This document shows, piece by piece, positions 14,557-25,434 of a DNA stretch of 63,564 bases (position 1 is its first letter; each line of letters opens with the position of its first letter). Below the pieces are notes generated by a model, which worked only from the letters and a program-made list of their open reading frames with translations, did not search any database and had not been told where the DNA came from. The position numbers and the translations under genes are program-made. This DNA is from Mesostigma viride. Lineage: Eukaryota; Streptophyta; Mesostigmatophyceae; Mesostigmatales; Mesostigmataceae. The DNA lies in assembly GCA_009746045.1 (NCBI GenBank), contig RPFO01000669.1, positions 1-63,564 on the forward strand, given 5' to 3'.

Positions 14557-15560
14557 ATTTTTATATATATATTAAATTATAACATGACTCCGTTGGGAGA
14601 TCATGTAGCACATATTCCTGTGGATGGATGGAGGGGGGGACAAAGCCGCGAAATCGAACTAATCTAACTCTAGATAAGCTAATCTGATCTAGAAAACCCT
14701 ACCTATTCTACTCAGCAAAGCGCCCCTTCCGCTTGGGGGGTGCAGGGGTAGCTGGAGGTAGGTCAGCCATAGCTCCCATCGCCGTTGTTGCTGCGCCGGG
14801 GTCAAGTCGTCGTCAAGGGTGAAGTGAGTCTTCTCGAGCCGCTTGCGGCGTCGATCTGAGAAAAGAAATCTTGTCCGCCGGATTCAAAGGTGAGAACGAG
14901 CGAGGGCGCCCCTGCCTAATTACCCCGCGCGCGCGGGGAAGGCGGTGGGCCACCAGCTCGATCTCACCATTAACCCTGCGACCAACTGAATTTATCGCTC
15001 AAACGCACGTGCAAGCTTCTCGGAATTCTCACCTTCCTCCATGTCCAAGTGCTTGACGATGACGTTGAGGCTGCACTTGGCGAGCTCGGCCTCCTCAGCG
15101 GAGGTCAAGCGTCTGCTGCTGGAGCTGTGCTGCGACGGCGGAGGTCCAGTGGAGGTGGTGGAGGTGGTGTGCTGCTTAAGCATGTCCGCCCAGGCCGGTC
15201 GGGATGCCGGACTCAGGAGCATCGCCAGCCATGCAGGCCAGCCAGCAGGGGTGGGCTTGGCGGCAATGTCCTTCACCGCCTGGGCGGTGAGGCCTGCGGT
15301 GTTTTGCAGGACCTCGAGGGCGATGGCATGGTCCTTGAGGCGCTGGTCGATGTCACGGAGTCCTTTCAAGAGGCGCTGGTCGATGTCACGGAGCTGCATG
15401 GCGGTGATGGAGTCGGTGGAGGCGGAGGGGGGGGGGGGGGCGGGGAGGCTGAGGAGTGTGGCAGAGGCAGTGGGGATGGTGGGGAGCTCAGCAGCCAGCG
15501 TGCGATCGGTCTGAAAGTGCCAAAAAACACCCATCTTACTCCTCCTAGCTGCAGTTATAT
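14557..15560 (-). pseudogene. LINE ORF1p copy with 3' UTR and AT tail
   Basis: Read leftward: AAELPTIPTASATLLSLPAP, LKDHAIALEVLQNTAGLTAQ, WADMLKQHTTSTTST, AKCSLNVIVKHLDMEEGE (RRM start), NSEKLARAFER, then after frame changes LPRARG, RKRLEKTHFTLDDDLTPAQQ and a stop near 14,715. A noncoding tail continues to a hairpin (CTCCGTTGGGAG, about 14,588) and ends in a TA/TTAA-rich tract at 14,557-14,580. The same tail arrangement occurs at 33,375-33,430, identifying it as the LINE 3' end. Confidence 0.7.
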
Positions 15561-16494
15561 TCAGATGATGGTCAAACTTGGTGGCAAGCTTCCTTATGAT
15601 ACCTAGTTTTAATGTGCCAAGTTGCACCTTGGCTGGTTACATGGTGCTTACTGAACGGTGACGTCGAAAAGCATTAAAAACGCAAAAAATGCCAATTTTA
15701 TTCATTATTAATTGCACAAACATCACAAATCATGTCTGCTTGACCTGTAAATGGGTAGATAACTTATTTACATCACATTTAGCTTACCTACCAAATTGCA
15801 CCCGAGTTAGACACGGTTTGGAAAGCAATTATGCTGTCAAACGTTACACAAAGCCTATTTTAGGCATTTTATTAACAAGTTGATGCCTCCATTAATGCAA
15901 ATGAGCTTAGATTCACCTAGAAATTGTTAAACACATCATTTGTGAAGTATGAAGCCTAACTAGGAACTTGCATCTTACAATTAATGGCAGTTAATGACAA
16001 TATTCTGCTGTCACATGTCACCGCGATGCCAAATTAAGACATTCATTACACCGTAGGTGGTGGGAATGATCTCAGTTTGGCTTGAAATCTGGCAGGCAGT
16101 TATGCTGCACCATGCTACACAAGTCTCCCAAGTTTTACTGAGATTGCACATCAGATGGCGAAAAAACTGTGACGTGTGCCAGCAGCCAACAACTCGCACT
16201 TCCTAGAAAGTGCACACCTCCAAGCAAGCAACTGAGGTCCTAGTGAGCTTAAGCTTGGTACCACTGTGTATAATGATATACACATCAATGAGAACGAGAC
16301 ATCCAGCAACTAGCCATCGTAAAATCACCAAGTGACATGTGAAAGCATAAGAATGCCAGTTTATTCGTCTATCTATAACACACATCAATAACACATGGAG
16401 AGCCCACTGGCCACCATTGAAGAGCCCTCGCATGGCATGCATGCAAACGTCATGCTATGCCTTCATCATCAAGCTGCATGCCCTGCACGTCGAC
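15561..16494. other. Noncoding; no gene recognised
   Basis: AT-rich sequence with only short unconserved frames. It is the 3' flank of the minus-strand transposase-like gene that ends at 16,495. Confidence 0.5.
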
Positions 16495-18849
16495 TCATTT
16501 TGCTGCAGCCCGCATGTGATCCAGCATCCTCTTCCTTGCTCGTTGTTCCGCATAGGAAAGTGGCATGCAGAGTCGGTGTGCCAACTCTTGGCGCACCATG
16601 CCAGCATGCATGCTCTGCGCAAGTGCACCAACGCCCATGGCCCTTCCACGCTTGTCAGTCCCAGTTTTGACATGCTTGTTAGAGCGGTGTGCATAGGTCA
16701 CCTTGTTCACATGGTGGAGGTGTTCTAAGGCCTCGATCCCCCGAAAACAGGCGCAGGTCACCCAACTCACGAATCTGAGATGGGATGTGGGCCACCAGGT
16801 CGTGCATGTATGTGGTGACATGCTCGGGGGCAGTGAAAGAGATGAAAGAGGCAACATAAGTGGCTGCCAGCTCCTCTACCTCGGCTGCCTTTGCCTCCCG
16901 CTTGGGCCCCCCTGGCCCATCATCATCAAAGTCACACAGGGCCTCCCAGACATCCTTCAAACCCTGCCACACCCTGGTCAGCTCCTCCCTGTCCACATGC
17001 GACTCTGCATCCTCATCAGCGTTGTGCTGGCAAACAATGTCCACACACAGATGGAATTTGTCCAGCAAGGTCTCAGCCTCCCTTCCAATGACATGTGGCT
17101 TCTCAACTGCCTTAGCACTGGCATTCTTAGATGGTGCTTTCACATACTTCTCCTTAATAAACACGCCCATCTCATCATGCAACACCTTCAGCATTTCTGC
17201 CTCCTCGCCCTTATGCATCCGTGCCATGATGGTCCTGTCCAGGAGTGCACATACATTATTGAGAAGGCAGTGAAGAAGACAGGTTGGGTGTTCACAGTGC
17301 TCAACGGGGAGGAGAGGGGTGCAGCCCCACTTCTGGCCAAAGTGGTCCCGGGCATGCTGCCCTGCCTTGCTCTCGTTCCTTGGCTCTGTGGCTCTGAGCT
17401 CTGCCTGGGTATGGAAAACCTTGCCGCAGTGAGGGCTGGGGCACTTGAAAGGGGCAGTGGGATCAACCTGCACATCGTGGGCTAGCTCCCTAGCCAGCTG
17501 CACAGTGCGGGGTGAGAAGTGCTTGGATGCCTCCAGGTCACCGAACTTGGCCTTGGGGCATGTGCACTTGTTGCAAGGGTACTGGTGTGAGCATCCTGCT
17601 TGCCCTCTCTCTGCATTCACATATGCCTTGTCCCCCCCCCGAGCATCCTGACAACCGGCACGCGCCTCCCATCACCTAAGTGCACCCCCTCCGCTTCAAG
17701 GACCTCCCCATACTCTCGGATGAGCCTAGCATAGCAGGCCTTTAGCGCACCATGGTTGCTATCAGAGCCCACATACATGACCATGGAGTGCAGGTCGGTG
17801 GGGGATGACATCGGACACCCCCTTGCCAGCTCCAGGTCTGCAGGCAACACATGGATGACTATGGAGACATACTTCTGGCTGCGAGAGAGTGAGGCTGCAT
17901 CTGCCATGACCTGTATCAAGACGCCATCCTCATGCAGGACATTGCCAAACTTGTTCTCAAGGTGGGTGATCTCCTTCTCCAGGGCATAATGCAGTGACCT
18001 GCTCACAAATAGGCCATCATCACGCTGCTCTACTTGTGCTGGGACGATCATGGACTGCCGCAGCTTCTCCAACTCATAAATACTAGGCAGCATGGGCATC
18101 TCAACGTCCATGACTTTCACCGGTACCCAGACCCCCTCCTCCTCGTCATAGGTGTGAGACAAGGACATCCTGGCAAGCTGGTAGTCACGCCTCCCTAGCT
18201 GTAGCCTGCCTTGCAAGTAACTAGCTAGCTCAGCATTCCAGTGCTCTCCGACCTTGGCGAAAGCCTGTTCTGCAACAGCCTTGTCGATGCCAGCAGCGTG
18301 CACGACTTGTGAGGACATATCGGGGTAGGCTTTGTGAAATGCTACCAGTGCATCCACCTTAAGCGACTCTGCCTCCCCATACCTCTGCTGCAGAAACTCA
18401 GCAACATCGCTTGACAGCAAACGTGCCCGCCTAGCATCGTCCTGTGGCAACAAGTCTGCCTTCCTTGGGGGATGATACCCAGCCTTCCTGCCCCCCTTGC
18501 CCTTCCTGCCCACCCTAAGTGATGCTGGTATGGCACGGCCCCTCCAGCCATGAGCGGATTGAAGAAACACTCCCATCCTTCTAGTCTTCTTCTTGAGTTC
18601 ATCCTCCAGCTCTGCCACTTTTGCTGTCAACTTAGTCTCACGATCCTTGCCAAGGCTGACATCATGCAGTGCTGCCTTGAGCTGCCTTCTAAGCGACTGA
18701 ACAAGTCTTGGTTCCGTGCTGCGTGGCTGCGAAGTGCTGACAGGCGTGACGGTGGACACCTGAGTTGGCCTAAACCTCCCAGATGAGCCCCTTGCATGGT
18801 GGCGGTTGTCATGATTTCCCGAGCCTTGCTTCATGCTCTGCATGCACAT
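16495..18849 (-). pseudogene. Transposase-like gene, copy 1 (two frameshifts)
   Basis: Read leftward from ATG 18,849: basic, Ser-rich start; coiled coil (LVQSLRRQLKAALHDV, ETKLTAKVAELEDELKKK); central region with VLIQVMADAASLSRSQK and LHSMVMYVGSDSNHG; then a cysteine block (GCSHQYPCNKCTCPK) after a Gly-Gly-Asp; and finally FISFTAPEHVTTYMHDLV and IEALEHLHHVNKV. D in ADAASL, D of GGDK and E of ALEH would fit a DDE layout, which is an inference. The frame breaks at a run of eight G near 17,634 and again at a five-G run near 16,745. Copy 2 (31,647-34,427) shares the same order of blocks. Its partner zinc-ribbon gene starts upstream on the same strand, 98 bases away. Confidence 0.65.
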
Positions 18850-18947
18850 TAAAATGCCGCGTCATCATCACACAAGCAGCAACACAAGTGCCAGGCATGC
18901 ACTATATTAAAGGCAAGGTCCATACCTGCCACAAAACTGGGGAGTGC

Positions 18948-20009
18948 TCAAGGACGATAGTTGACTTGGCGGAGAAGGCACCAGTCGATGTTGTTGGCCC
19001 AGTGACCGAGGTTGTTTACCAGCAGTGCCTCTCTAAACCGCTGGAAGGCAGGGGTGATCTGGGCCAGCTCCACGTCGCTCAATGTGTTCACCCTCCCCCC
19101 CAGCGGGCCTGTGATGCGCACATCACGAGCAGTGACACGGCGAGGCAGCCTAGGTGCAGCAGCACGCCGAGCACGTGCACGTGTGACAGGGCGAGCCTCC
19201 TCCTCCTCACTCCCGCTAGCGCTACCCTCATTGCCAAGCAAGTCAGCACGCCAGTTCATTGGTGCTGAGGCAGGAGGTGGGTTATTCAAAAGCCATTGCA
19301 TGGCTGCATCGCGTGTGGCTTGTGGGATGGCTGGCACAGTGCAGTTGGCTGTGCTCCTGTCTAAGGCACGCGAGGCAGCCACACGCTGGACAAAATTCCT
19401 CACCCCTTCTACCGTGTTCCTCCCCCCCAACCCGTTGGCAGCAAGCTCGTTGAATTGATGATCCCTAGCCACATTCACACTCCCCATTGGGTTTACCACG
19501 ACCCAGCTGAAGTGAACTGTCAACTTGGTGATGCCCTGGTGGGGAGATTGAGTCCAAACAAGCTTCATGGGAGGGGCCACAACACCTACACTGCCAGCTG
19601 AAAACAACACTGCTCCCTCCCATTTATTCTCCCCAGGCACAGCCTGCTTGAGGAGATCTTGAATGTCTCGAGGAAGCATCAATAGGCGCACTTTACGCTT
19701 CTTTGGCGCTGCCTGGTCATCCTCACGCTCGCGGCTCCAGTTTTCTATTAGGCGCCCGTAATTTGTAAACATGGTGCGCTCAATCGGCTCAGGAAAAGGA
19801 GACACGCTGAAAAACTTGTTGGCGAAAGGTGTGGGCTTCACTAAGCTGTAAATGCGGTTCTGGACGTGTGCGTACCACTCTCTTGTGTCGACTCCAGCCA
19901 TGCAGCTCGCGTCTGTGCCGCAGGAATCACAGACGTAGTTGAGCGACGCGTGCAGGCGCTCATCGCACCTTGGGCACGAGAGTAGCGAGGGATGTGCTCT
20001 GGAAGCCAT
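18948..20009 (-). CDS. Zinc-ribbon protein partnered with transposase, copy 1
   Basis: 353 residues, intact. The N-terminus has CPRC (C12, C15) and CDSC (C27, C30), a zinc ribbon. Next comes NRIYSLVKPTPFANKFFSV, then PKKRKV (102-107), which matches a classical monopartite nuclear localisation signal. The middle block, LLMLPRDIQDLLKQAVPGE to FSWVVVNPMGSVNVARDHQF, aligns with the plus-strand gene at 21,836. The C-terminus is acidic, then Arg/Ala-rich. I do not recognise a named family. It ends 98 bases upstream of the transposase-like gene on the same strand, and the pair is repeated in the window, so a role alongside that transposase is the best guess. Confidence 0.7.
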   Translation of the reverse strand: MASRAHPSLLSCPRCDERLHASLNYVCDSCGTDASCMAGVDTREWYAHVQNRIYSLVKPTPFANKFFSVSPFPEPIERTMFTNYGRLIENWSREREDDQAAPKKRKVRLLMLPRDIQDLLKQAVPGENKWEGAVLFSAGSVGVVAPPMKLVWTQSPHQGITKLTVHFSWVVVNPMGSVNVARDHQFNELAANGLGGRNTVEGVRNFVQRVAASRALDRSTANCTVPAIPQATRDAAMQWLLNNPPPASAPMNWRADLLGNEGSASGSEEEEARPVTRARARRAAAPRLPRRVTARDVRITGPLGGRVNTLSDVELAQITPAFQRFREALLVNNLGHWANNIDWCLLRQVNYRP

Positions 20010-21835
20010 TTACACGGCCTGAGAAAGTGGAACGACCAAATTCGAAGAAACCAAACAGTGGCATATTTTTACGTTAGTGCACCATTACCGCTCCCGCAAG
20101 CACCTCCCAGCAACAACATAATTTGCGGTAGCGCAGCATTTACAATGGCAGTCGTTTTAACAAAAAGTTTTTCGGTCAAAAATTTTTGAATTAGTCATAG
20201 AATCGAGGGAGCGGCTTACCTCGAACTGCACTGTCGCCGTTTTCGATAAGTTTCCGGTGTGACTTTTTGGGGGTCCACTGCAAAATGCAGCGGACCTGAC
20301 CCGACCTCGCGAAAATGCCCGCCCTTTTTCTGTTTTCCTGAAAAAATGGGCCGATTTCTTTAGGATAAAAAAATATCTACGTGAAGTAGATGAGTTATGA
20401 AGGCTCAAAATGAATTCGCTGTCCGCAATGTGTTCTCAGGACGGTCGCTAGGATTTTCACGGCCGCCATGGGTGCTGCGTGACTTTTTGCCTCGTCGTCA
20501 CCTTCCCGCCCACCAGATTTTCGGGATCTCGCGCCAATTTGGTGACGGAGTAAGTTGGTCGTTTTTGGCGGGGGTACGGACCGTTGTGGACCCACAGCAG
20601 CTGCCACATCTGCAGCTAGGGTTTTCACGTGCTGTGAGATGGCGTCGTGGCTCCAGGTGGAGGTGGAGCCTGGTGGATTAGGTCAAGGGGATGGGTTTCC
20701 AGAGGTCCGCGGAACAGCGCTGAAGGATGGAAAAGAGGGTGGCGACTCAGCTGAAGGCGCGGTCGCGACCAGCCAGATCCGGACAGGTCAGACCTGTGCG
20801 CGGGGCTGAAACTGGCCGTCACACTGCAGGCTGCAGAAGCATGCATTTATGGCATTGGAGGCGCTGGCACAGGTCAAGAAGGGAGGCGTACGACCCATAA
20901 AACAGGAGCTCCACGATCCGGATGTGTGGCCAGTCGAAATAGCCGGGTCTGTTGACGTCGAAGGTGGAAAATAACCCGTCAACGTCAAGGTCGTACTCAG
21001 ACCGGCCAGCTAGGTTCGGTTGGGCGGCTGCGTTTGGGGTCAGGCGAGGCTGAAGGCGAGGCATGAAGCCCGGGAGGGTGCGGGGCGACCACCAGTGCGC
21101 GACTAGTGTCACCGCTGCCTGACTTGAGGGCGAAGCTGCAGCCGCCTGCTGCAGACGTATTTTCATGGCCTAGCGCAGCCGCTGGCCATGCAGGCTGCGT
21201 TGCGTCGAGGATCGTAAACTTGCTCGTCATATATTGCGCAATAGCTTTGGAAAATTATATCAGCGTGTGCGTCTTAGAAAATTGAAGCGATTGTGATCAG
21301 TAGTCGACACATCAGTCCGGCGCTGCGCCTTGCGCACCCCGGTAATTCCCGCGCGAAAGTTGACGAAATTCGGTGTGCGCGTGCAATGTTGACTGAAATT
21401 CGGTGTGCACGGCTATGGTGACGCGAAAATTTATTGCGAGCTGATTACGCAACCATTTTGGACGTTATTTCGCTTGTTCGGACGGTGATTACATAAGGAA
21501 AATTATCGTACATTAAAAAACCTGAAAAACAGTTTCTTTTTTTTCTGCAGCGAGGGCACGTGGGCAGCAGGCGGGCGTTTTGCACACCAACCGGCCCGAC
21601 CCGCGTGTGTGTGCAAGGTAAAACACAGACAGGAAAAACATGCTCTCGTTGGTCATGAACACATTCTACCAGTTCCTAACATCATTTCAAAGAAACCCAG
21701 CGATGGATTTCCCTTAATTTTGCGTTTCCGATGTTTACGCCCCTTCCGCGAAAAAGTGAGAATTATAGGAGCGCTGACAGGGGCAACACCGCATGTCGTG
21801 CTTTTGATCGCTTTTACGTCTTTTCTTGCATCTAT
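20010..21835. other. Spacer between divergent gene pairs; one possible small ORF
   Basis: Runs between the starts of the two zinc-ribbon genes, which point away from each other, so promoters for both should lie here; no clear TATA was found. T/A homopolymers occur near 20,160-20,380 and 21,530-21,545. A minus-strand frame at 20,819-21,166 is listed separately. Confidence 0.45.
20819..21166 (-). CDS. Hypothetical 115-residue protein
   Basis: Unrecognised. An Ala/Ser/Arg-rich first half is followed by an amphipathic stretch, FDVNRPGYFDWPHIRIVELL then FYGSYASLLDLCQRL, ending CHKCMLLQPAV. The second half has the composition of a folded protein, but the frame is short, has no homolog elsewhere in the window, and the GC-rich surroundings make chance openness possible. 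Confidence 0.25.
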   Translation of the reverse strand: MKIRLQQAAAASPSSQAAVTLVAHWWSPRTLPGFMPRLQPRLTPNAAAQPNLAGRSEYDLDVDGLFSTFDVNRPGYFDWPHIRIVELLFYGSYASLLDLCQRLQCHKCMLLQPAV

Positions 21836-22747
21836 ATGACATCGCTCGGTAAGAGCAACGTGAACAGGTGTGTCCGCTGCGGGCGGGGCGCACTTCCCAT
21901 CTCCCTGGTGTGCACGGGCTGCGGCAATGATAACAATCGGTCGTTCCTCTGCAGCCCGAAGCCATACCTGGTCGCCCTAAACAGGAGGATTTATCGCGGC
22001 CTCACCCACCATCCACAGGCGAACAAGTCGTTTACCATCAACCCGTTTACTGAGGACGCTTTCCTCGCTACCCTGGGCCAGGCAGGCACGCTGACTCACG
22101 ACAGCGCCAGGAAGTCGAGCGCTCACCCGGGGGTCGAGTTCAAGAAAATCAAGCGTGAAATCACAAGCTGCGCCGAGCTTCAGACGCTACTGGAGCACGC
22201 CACCGAGGAGAAGAAGGAGTGGGCGGGCGCAAAGCAAATCAAGAGCAGTGTGTCGGTGGTGATCCCCCCCCTGTACCTCGAGTGGCACAGCAATTTCGCC
22301 GAGGAGCAAACGCTGCAGGTGCGGTATTCATACATGGTGTTGAACGTGATGGGGAATGTGGTGTATGCCACAGATCACCCATTTCATGTATTGGCTGAGC
22401 AATGGGGCTTGGTGGATGAAGAGAACCCCAATCAGAGGCAAGCAGCAAAGGATGGCGAGGCAGCAGCCAGGGTGATTTTGCAAAGATATGCAGCTAGAAA
22501 AGTGCTGCACGCAGCCCATCACTGCCAATGCTTCCTCCCTGACAGCATCACCGACGACATAAAGGCGGCTGCTGGCAGTTTCCTCTCCTCCCATCCTCGT
22601 CCATCCATACCCGGCAGCAATGTCAACAAGGATGGGCTGAGTGATGAGGAGAAGGAGGTGGGGGAGGGGGAGGGGGACCTAGAGAGCATGGCATGCAGCT
22701 CAGAGCAGGGGGACAGGCTGCATGGGCATGTCCGAGCTGGCTGGTGA
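21836..22747 (+). CDS. Zinc-ribbon protein partnered with transposase, copy 2
   Basis: 303 residues from ATG 21,836 (the frame is open further upstream to 21,731, but this Met aligns with copy 1). CVRC (C12, C15) and CTGC (C26, C29) form the ribbon; NRRIYRGLTHHPQANKSFTI, AELQTLLEHATEEKKEW and YSYMVLNVMGNVVYATDHPF match successive blocks of the minus-strand gene 18,948-20,009, but identity is low, so the copies are old. The tail is acidic (DEEKEVGEGEGDLESM). A different frame, 22,722-22,988, overlaps the end and stays open with EVFPIFHKPTDHELWMGSG, so the original C-terminus may have been longer before a shift near 22,735. Confidence 0.65.
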   Translation: MTSLGKSNVNRCVRCGRGALPISLVCTGCGNDNNRSFLCSPKPYLVALNRRIYRGLTHHPQANKSFTINPFTEDAFLATLGQAGTLTHDSARKSSAHPGVEFKKIKREITSCAELQTLLEHATEEKKEWAGAKQIKSSVSVVIPPLYLEWHSNFAEEQTLQVRYSYMVLNVMGNVVYATDHPFHVLAEQWGLVDEENPNQRQAAKDGEAAARVILQRYAARKVLHAAHHCQCFLPDSITDDIKAAAGSFLSSHPRPSIPGSNVNKDGLSDEEKEVGEGEGDLESMACSSEQGDRLHGHVRAGW

Positions 22748-22988
22748 CATGGAGGAGGGGGGAGGGGGGGGGGAGGAGGTGCAGGAGGTGTTTCCCATCT
22801 TCCATAAGCCTACGGATCATGAGCTGTGGATGGGGTCGGGGGTGGTGCATGTGGACATGAACTTTGAAGCTAGGAGGCTGGCTGACCCTAGGCGGGACAC
22901 CATTCGCAAAGACCCTGAGGATCCGTACCGGGGTTGTGATGATGAAGATATGAGGAATATAAGGGCAGCTAGGCATTCTAAACTTTAA

Positions 22989-23291
22989 GGTAGACTACAA
23001 GAAGCTAGCCACGTGGGAGGCTAAGCATGGCCGCTACGTGTGGCCACCTAAGATAACATACCGTGATGAGAGGGGCATCATGGTGACAAAGTAGACAGTC
23101 CCTGCTACGTAGACCTGTGTGTGATGGCAATGATCATCATGTCGTGCTATAAGCTAGATGATGATGTCGATGACGATGATGATGTGTTCTCAATACAATG
23201 CCTTACAATTCTTTATAATAAACTGGCTTGAACATTTTTTCTCGCTTGCGACAAACAAAATGCATGGTTTGGGTTTGTGTGGTACTAGTGC
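22989..23291. other. Noncoding spacer
   Basis: Short AT-leaning spacer between the zinc-ribbon gene and the start of the transposase-like gene, with GATGATGATGTCGATGACGA triplet repeats near 23,158-23,185 and AATAAA-like sequence near 23,216. No gene seen. Confidence 0.5.
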
Positions 23292-23556
23292 ATGGCCATG
23301 GCACAGTTGAATGTGCAAGCTGGTGTGAAGGGCTTTGCCCGCTTGACCCCTAAGGTCAATCGTACAGGAGTTCGTGATGGGAGCAGGCAGCTGAGGAATT
23401 TGGAGCAGGGGCTTGATGTCAGGGAGGCAGAGATAGCGAGGCTAAAGGCACATGCACAGGCACTCGGGCACGAAAGGTGGAGGAGCAGGAGGAGGAGATA
23501 GCGGAGTTGAAGAAGCAGCTGAAGGCGGCCAAGTATCATGCGCCGGCGCCGATGTA
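23292..23556 (+). pseudogene. Transposase-like gene copy 2, detached 5' part
   Basis: N-terminal coiled coil: LRNLEQGLDVREAEIARLKA, then after one frameshift near 23,478 EEQEEEIAELKKQLKAA and a stop made by the next repeat. Copy 1 has an equivalent coil before its conserved core. The continuation of this gene is found 8 kb away at 31,647, on the far side of a foldback repeat and a 7.6-kb TIR element. Confidence 0.55.
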
Positions 23557-24062
23557 ACACCCGGGCCCACTTCAAATGTTCCGAAAAGTGTGACACTTTT
23601 TGTCATTTTTTGGACTTTTTCGACGATCGTCACTCTGCAGAGTGATTCGTCGTGCGAAATCGTGCGAAATTGTGCGAAATTTGCTGAATCGTGTGAAATT
23701 TGGTGAAATCGTGCGAAATTGTGCGAAATTTGCTGAAATCGTGCGAAATTTCATGTGAAAAATGTCGACGGTAAAAATTTTTGATGTGCACAACGTGTGT
23801 GAATTCATGCAAAATTTTGTCAAACGTCACTCCCCAAAACGACCCTTGGTTGAAATCCATGCGAAATCGTGCGAAATCATGCAAAATTGTGCGAAATCGT
23901 GCGAAATCGTGCGAAAATGTGTGAAAATTTTGCGAAAATCACGCGAAAAGCACGCGAACTCGTGCGAAATTTTATTTTTTTTGGGCGAAAATAGCGAAAA
24001 AGTGTCACACACTTGGCTTGGACGGCGGAACATTTGAAGTGGGCACGGCTCAGGCAGGTTAC
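23554..24062. repeat. Foldback (MITE-like) repeat with GTGCGAAAT array
   Basis: Ends are imperfect inverted repeats: the left arm starts GTAAC and contains CCCACTTCAAATGTTCCG followed by AGTGTGACACTTTTT; the right arm carries the reverse complements of these. The interior is an irregular array of about 10-bp units GTGCGAAAT(C/T). No coding capacity. Its right end abuts and overlaps by two or three bases the TIR element that begins at 24,060. Confidence 0.6.
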
Positions 24063-24097
24063 ACTAGGAAGGGGTCTGTGACATTTTGTGATATTTT
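24060..24097 (+). repeat. Left TIR of the 7.6-kb element
   Basis: 38 bases, matching the inverted right end with two mismatches (TC against GT at bases 16-17). Confidence 0.8.
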
Positions 24098-25092
24098 TTT
24101 ATCACAAAATGTCACTTTTGTGACATTTTGTGATAAAAAAATGATAAAACGTGACAAAACGTGACAAAATGTGATAAAACTGTGACAAATTGTGATCGAG
24201 ACATGTCATGATTGTGACAAAACGTGACAAACGTGATAAAACCAGCATATTTTGTGATAACGTCATTATCACAAAATGTCAAAGTGTCACAAAATGTCAC
24301 AAACCCACAGAAAAACAAAATGTGATAAGGTGATAAATCACGACCACTCAGGGGAAGTGATATATCACAAAGCACGCATAATGCACATCCGCAGCAAGGA
24401 AGTGCGTGCATGCCGCAGCAGAGATGGAGAAGGAAAAGGCCAAGGTGGGACACGGCAAGGTGGCAATGCCAGGAGAGAGACAACACGTGCAGCGGTACGG
24501 GGCAAGCTTTCAAAGGATGACACCAAGAACTCGCCACTGAGAAAGTTCTTAATTGCAGGTGACAACTTGAAAAACCAGAGGGGGGTACTGAAAGGAACTG
24601 ACAAAACAAGCTGGAAACACTCTCAGGTGCATGATAAAATGCACCACAATGTCATGAGCCGTGGGAGACATGGTTTATTGCAAAAATATCGACTGGGATG
24701 TTAAGAAAAACACCAATATTGAACATTCAGGGCAATCGTCATCACGGTCATCAAGTGTCAACCTCCGACCCATCGCTGGCCAAGCATCCATCATGCTGAT
24801 CAAAGGTGGCATCGTCAATATCTACACTAAATCACAACACTGCATCATGCATCCATTGCTCTGAGCTCACAACACTGGTATGATAAAATGGCAACGGGGA
24901 GTGAACATGTTCAGATGGCATGCAACAACCCGATGAAATGGCACAACTGATCAAATACGAACACCAACTGTATTGATACACACACAAGGAACGGTGCACT
25001 CAAGCATGGCTGTGGGTGGTGTGCAAAATGGACACCCACAATCATCTCACAAATGCAATATAAAATCTGTTGACCGACAAGCACAACGGGGC

Positions 25093-25434
25093 TCAACAGT
25101 CCTCGTCATCAAAGTCATCATCCTCATCATCACTGAAACCATTACGAGGGCTGTCCCAGCCACCATTGCTGAAATATCTGGATGACTCTCTAGAAACAAT
25201 CACAGGACACTGTCGAGTGCTACGGCAATGTGACCAAGGCTCAGAGCCTACAAAATCTGCATCCGCATGTGGCCTCTCGCCGTGTTGGACTGACGGATGT
25301 GCCCAGCCCGACTGTGTTAGGTATATTGCCTGCATGCAAGACAAAAATACATCATCCGGCAAAGCACGCATCGGTACACACAAAAATTTGTTAGTGAGAT
25401 GAAGCCACGCGCTGGACGCGCCAACAACTGTCAA
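25093..25434 (-). CDS. Possible terminal exon with acidic C-terminus
   Basis: A minus-strand frame ending NGFSDDEDDDFDDEDC before the stop. The acidic run with a final Cys resembles the end of the DUF7869 transposase at 3,050 (aspartate run, then Cys). The upstream part of the frame shows nothing recognisable, and possible acceptor sites (TTTGTAG and TTTCTAG) would make only the last 40 or so residues coding. The gene upstream could not be traced. Confidence 0.25.
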   Translation of the reverse strand: MTVVGASSAWLHLTNKFLCVPMRALPDDVFLSCMQAIYLTQSGWAHPSVQHGERPHADADFVGSEPWSHCRSTRQCPVIVSRESSRYFSNGGWDSPRNGFSDDEDDDFDDEDC

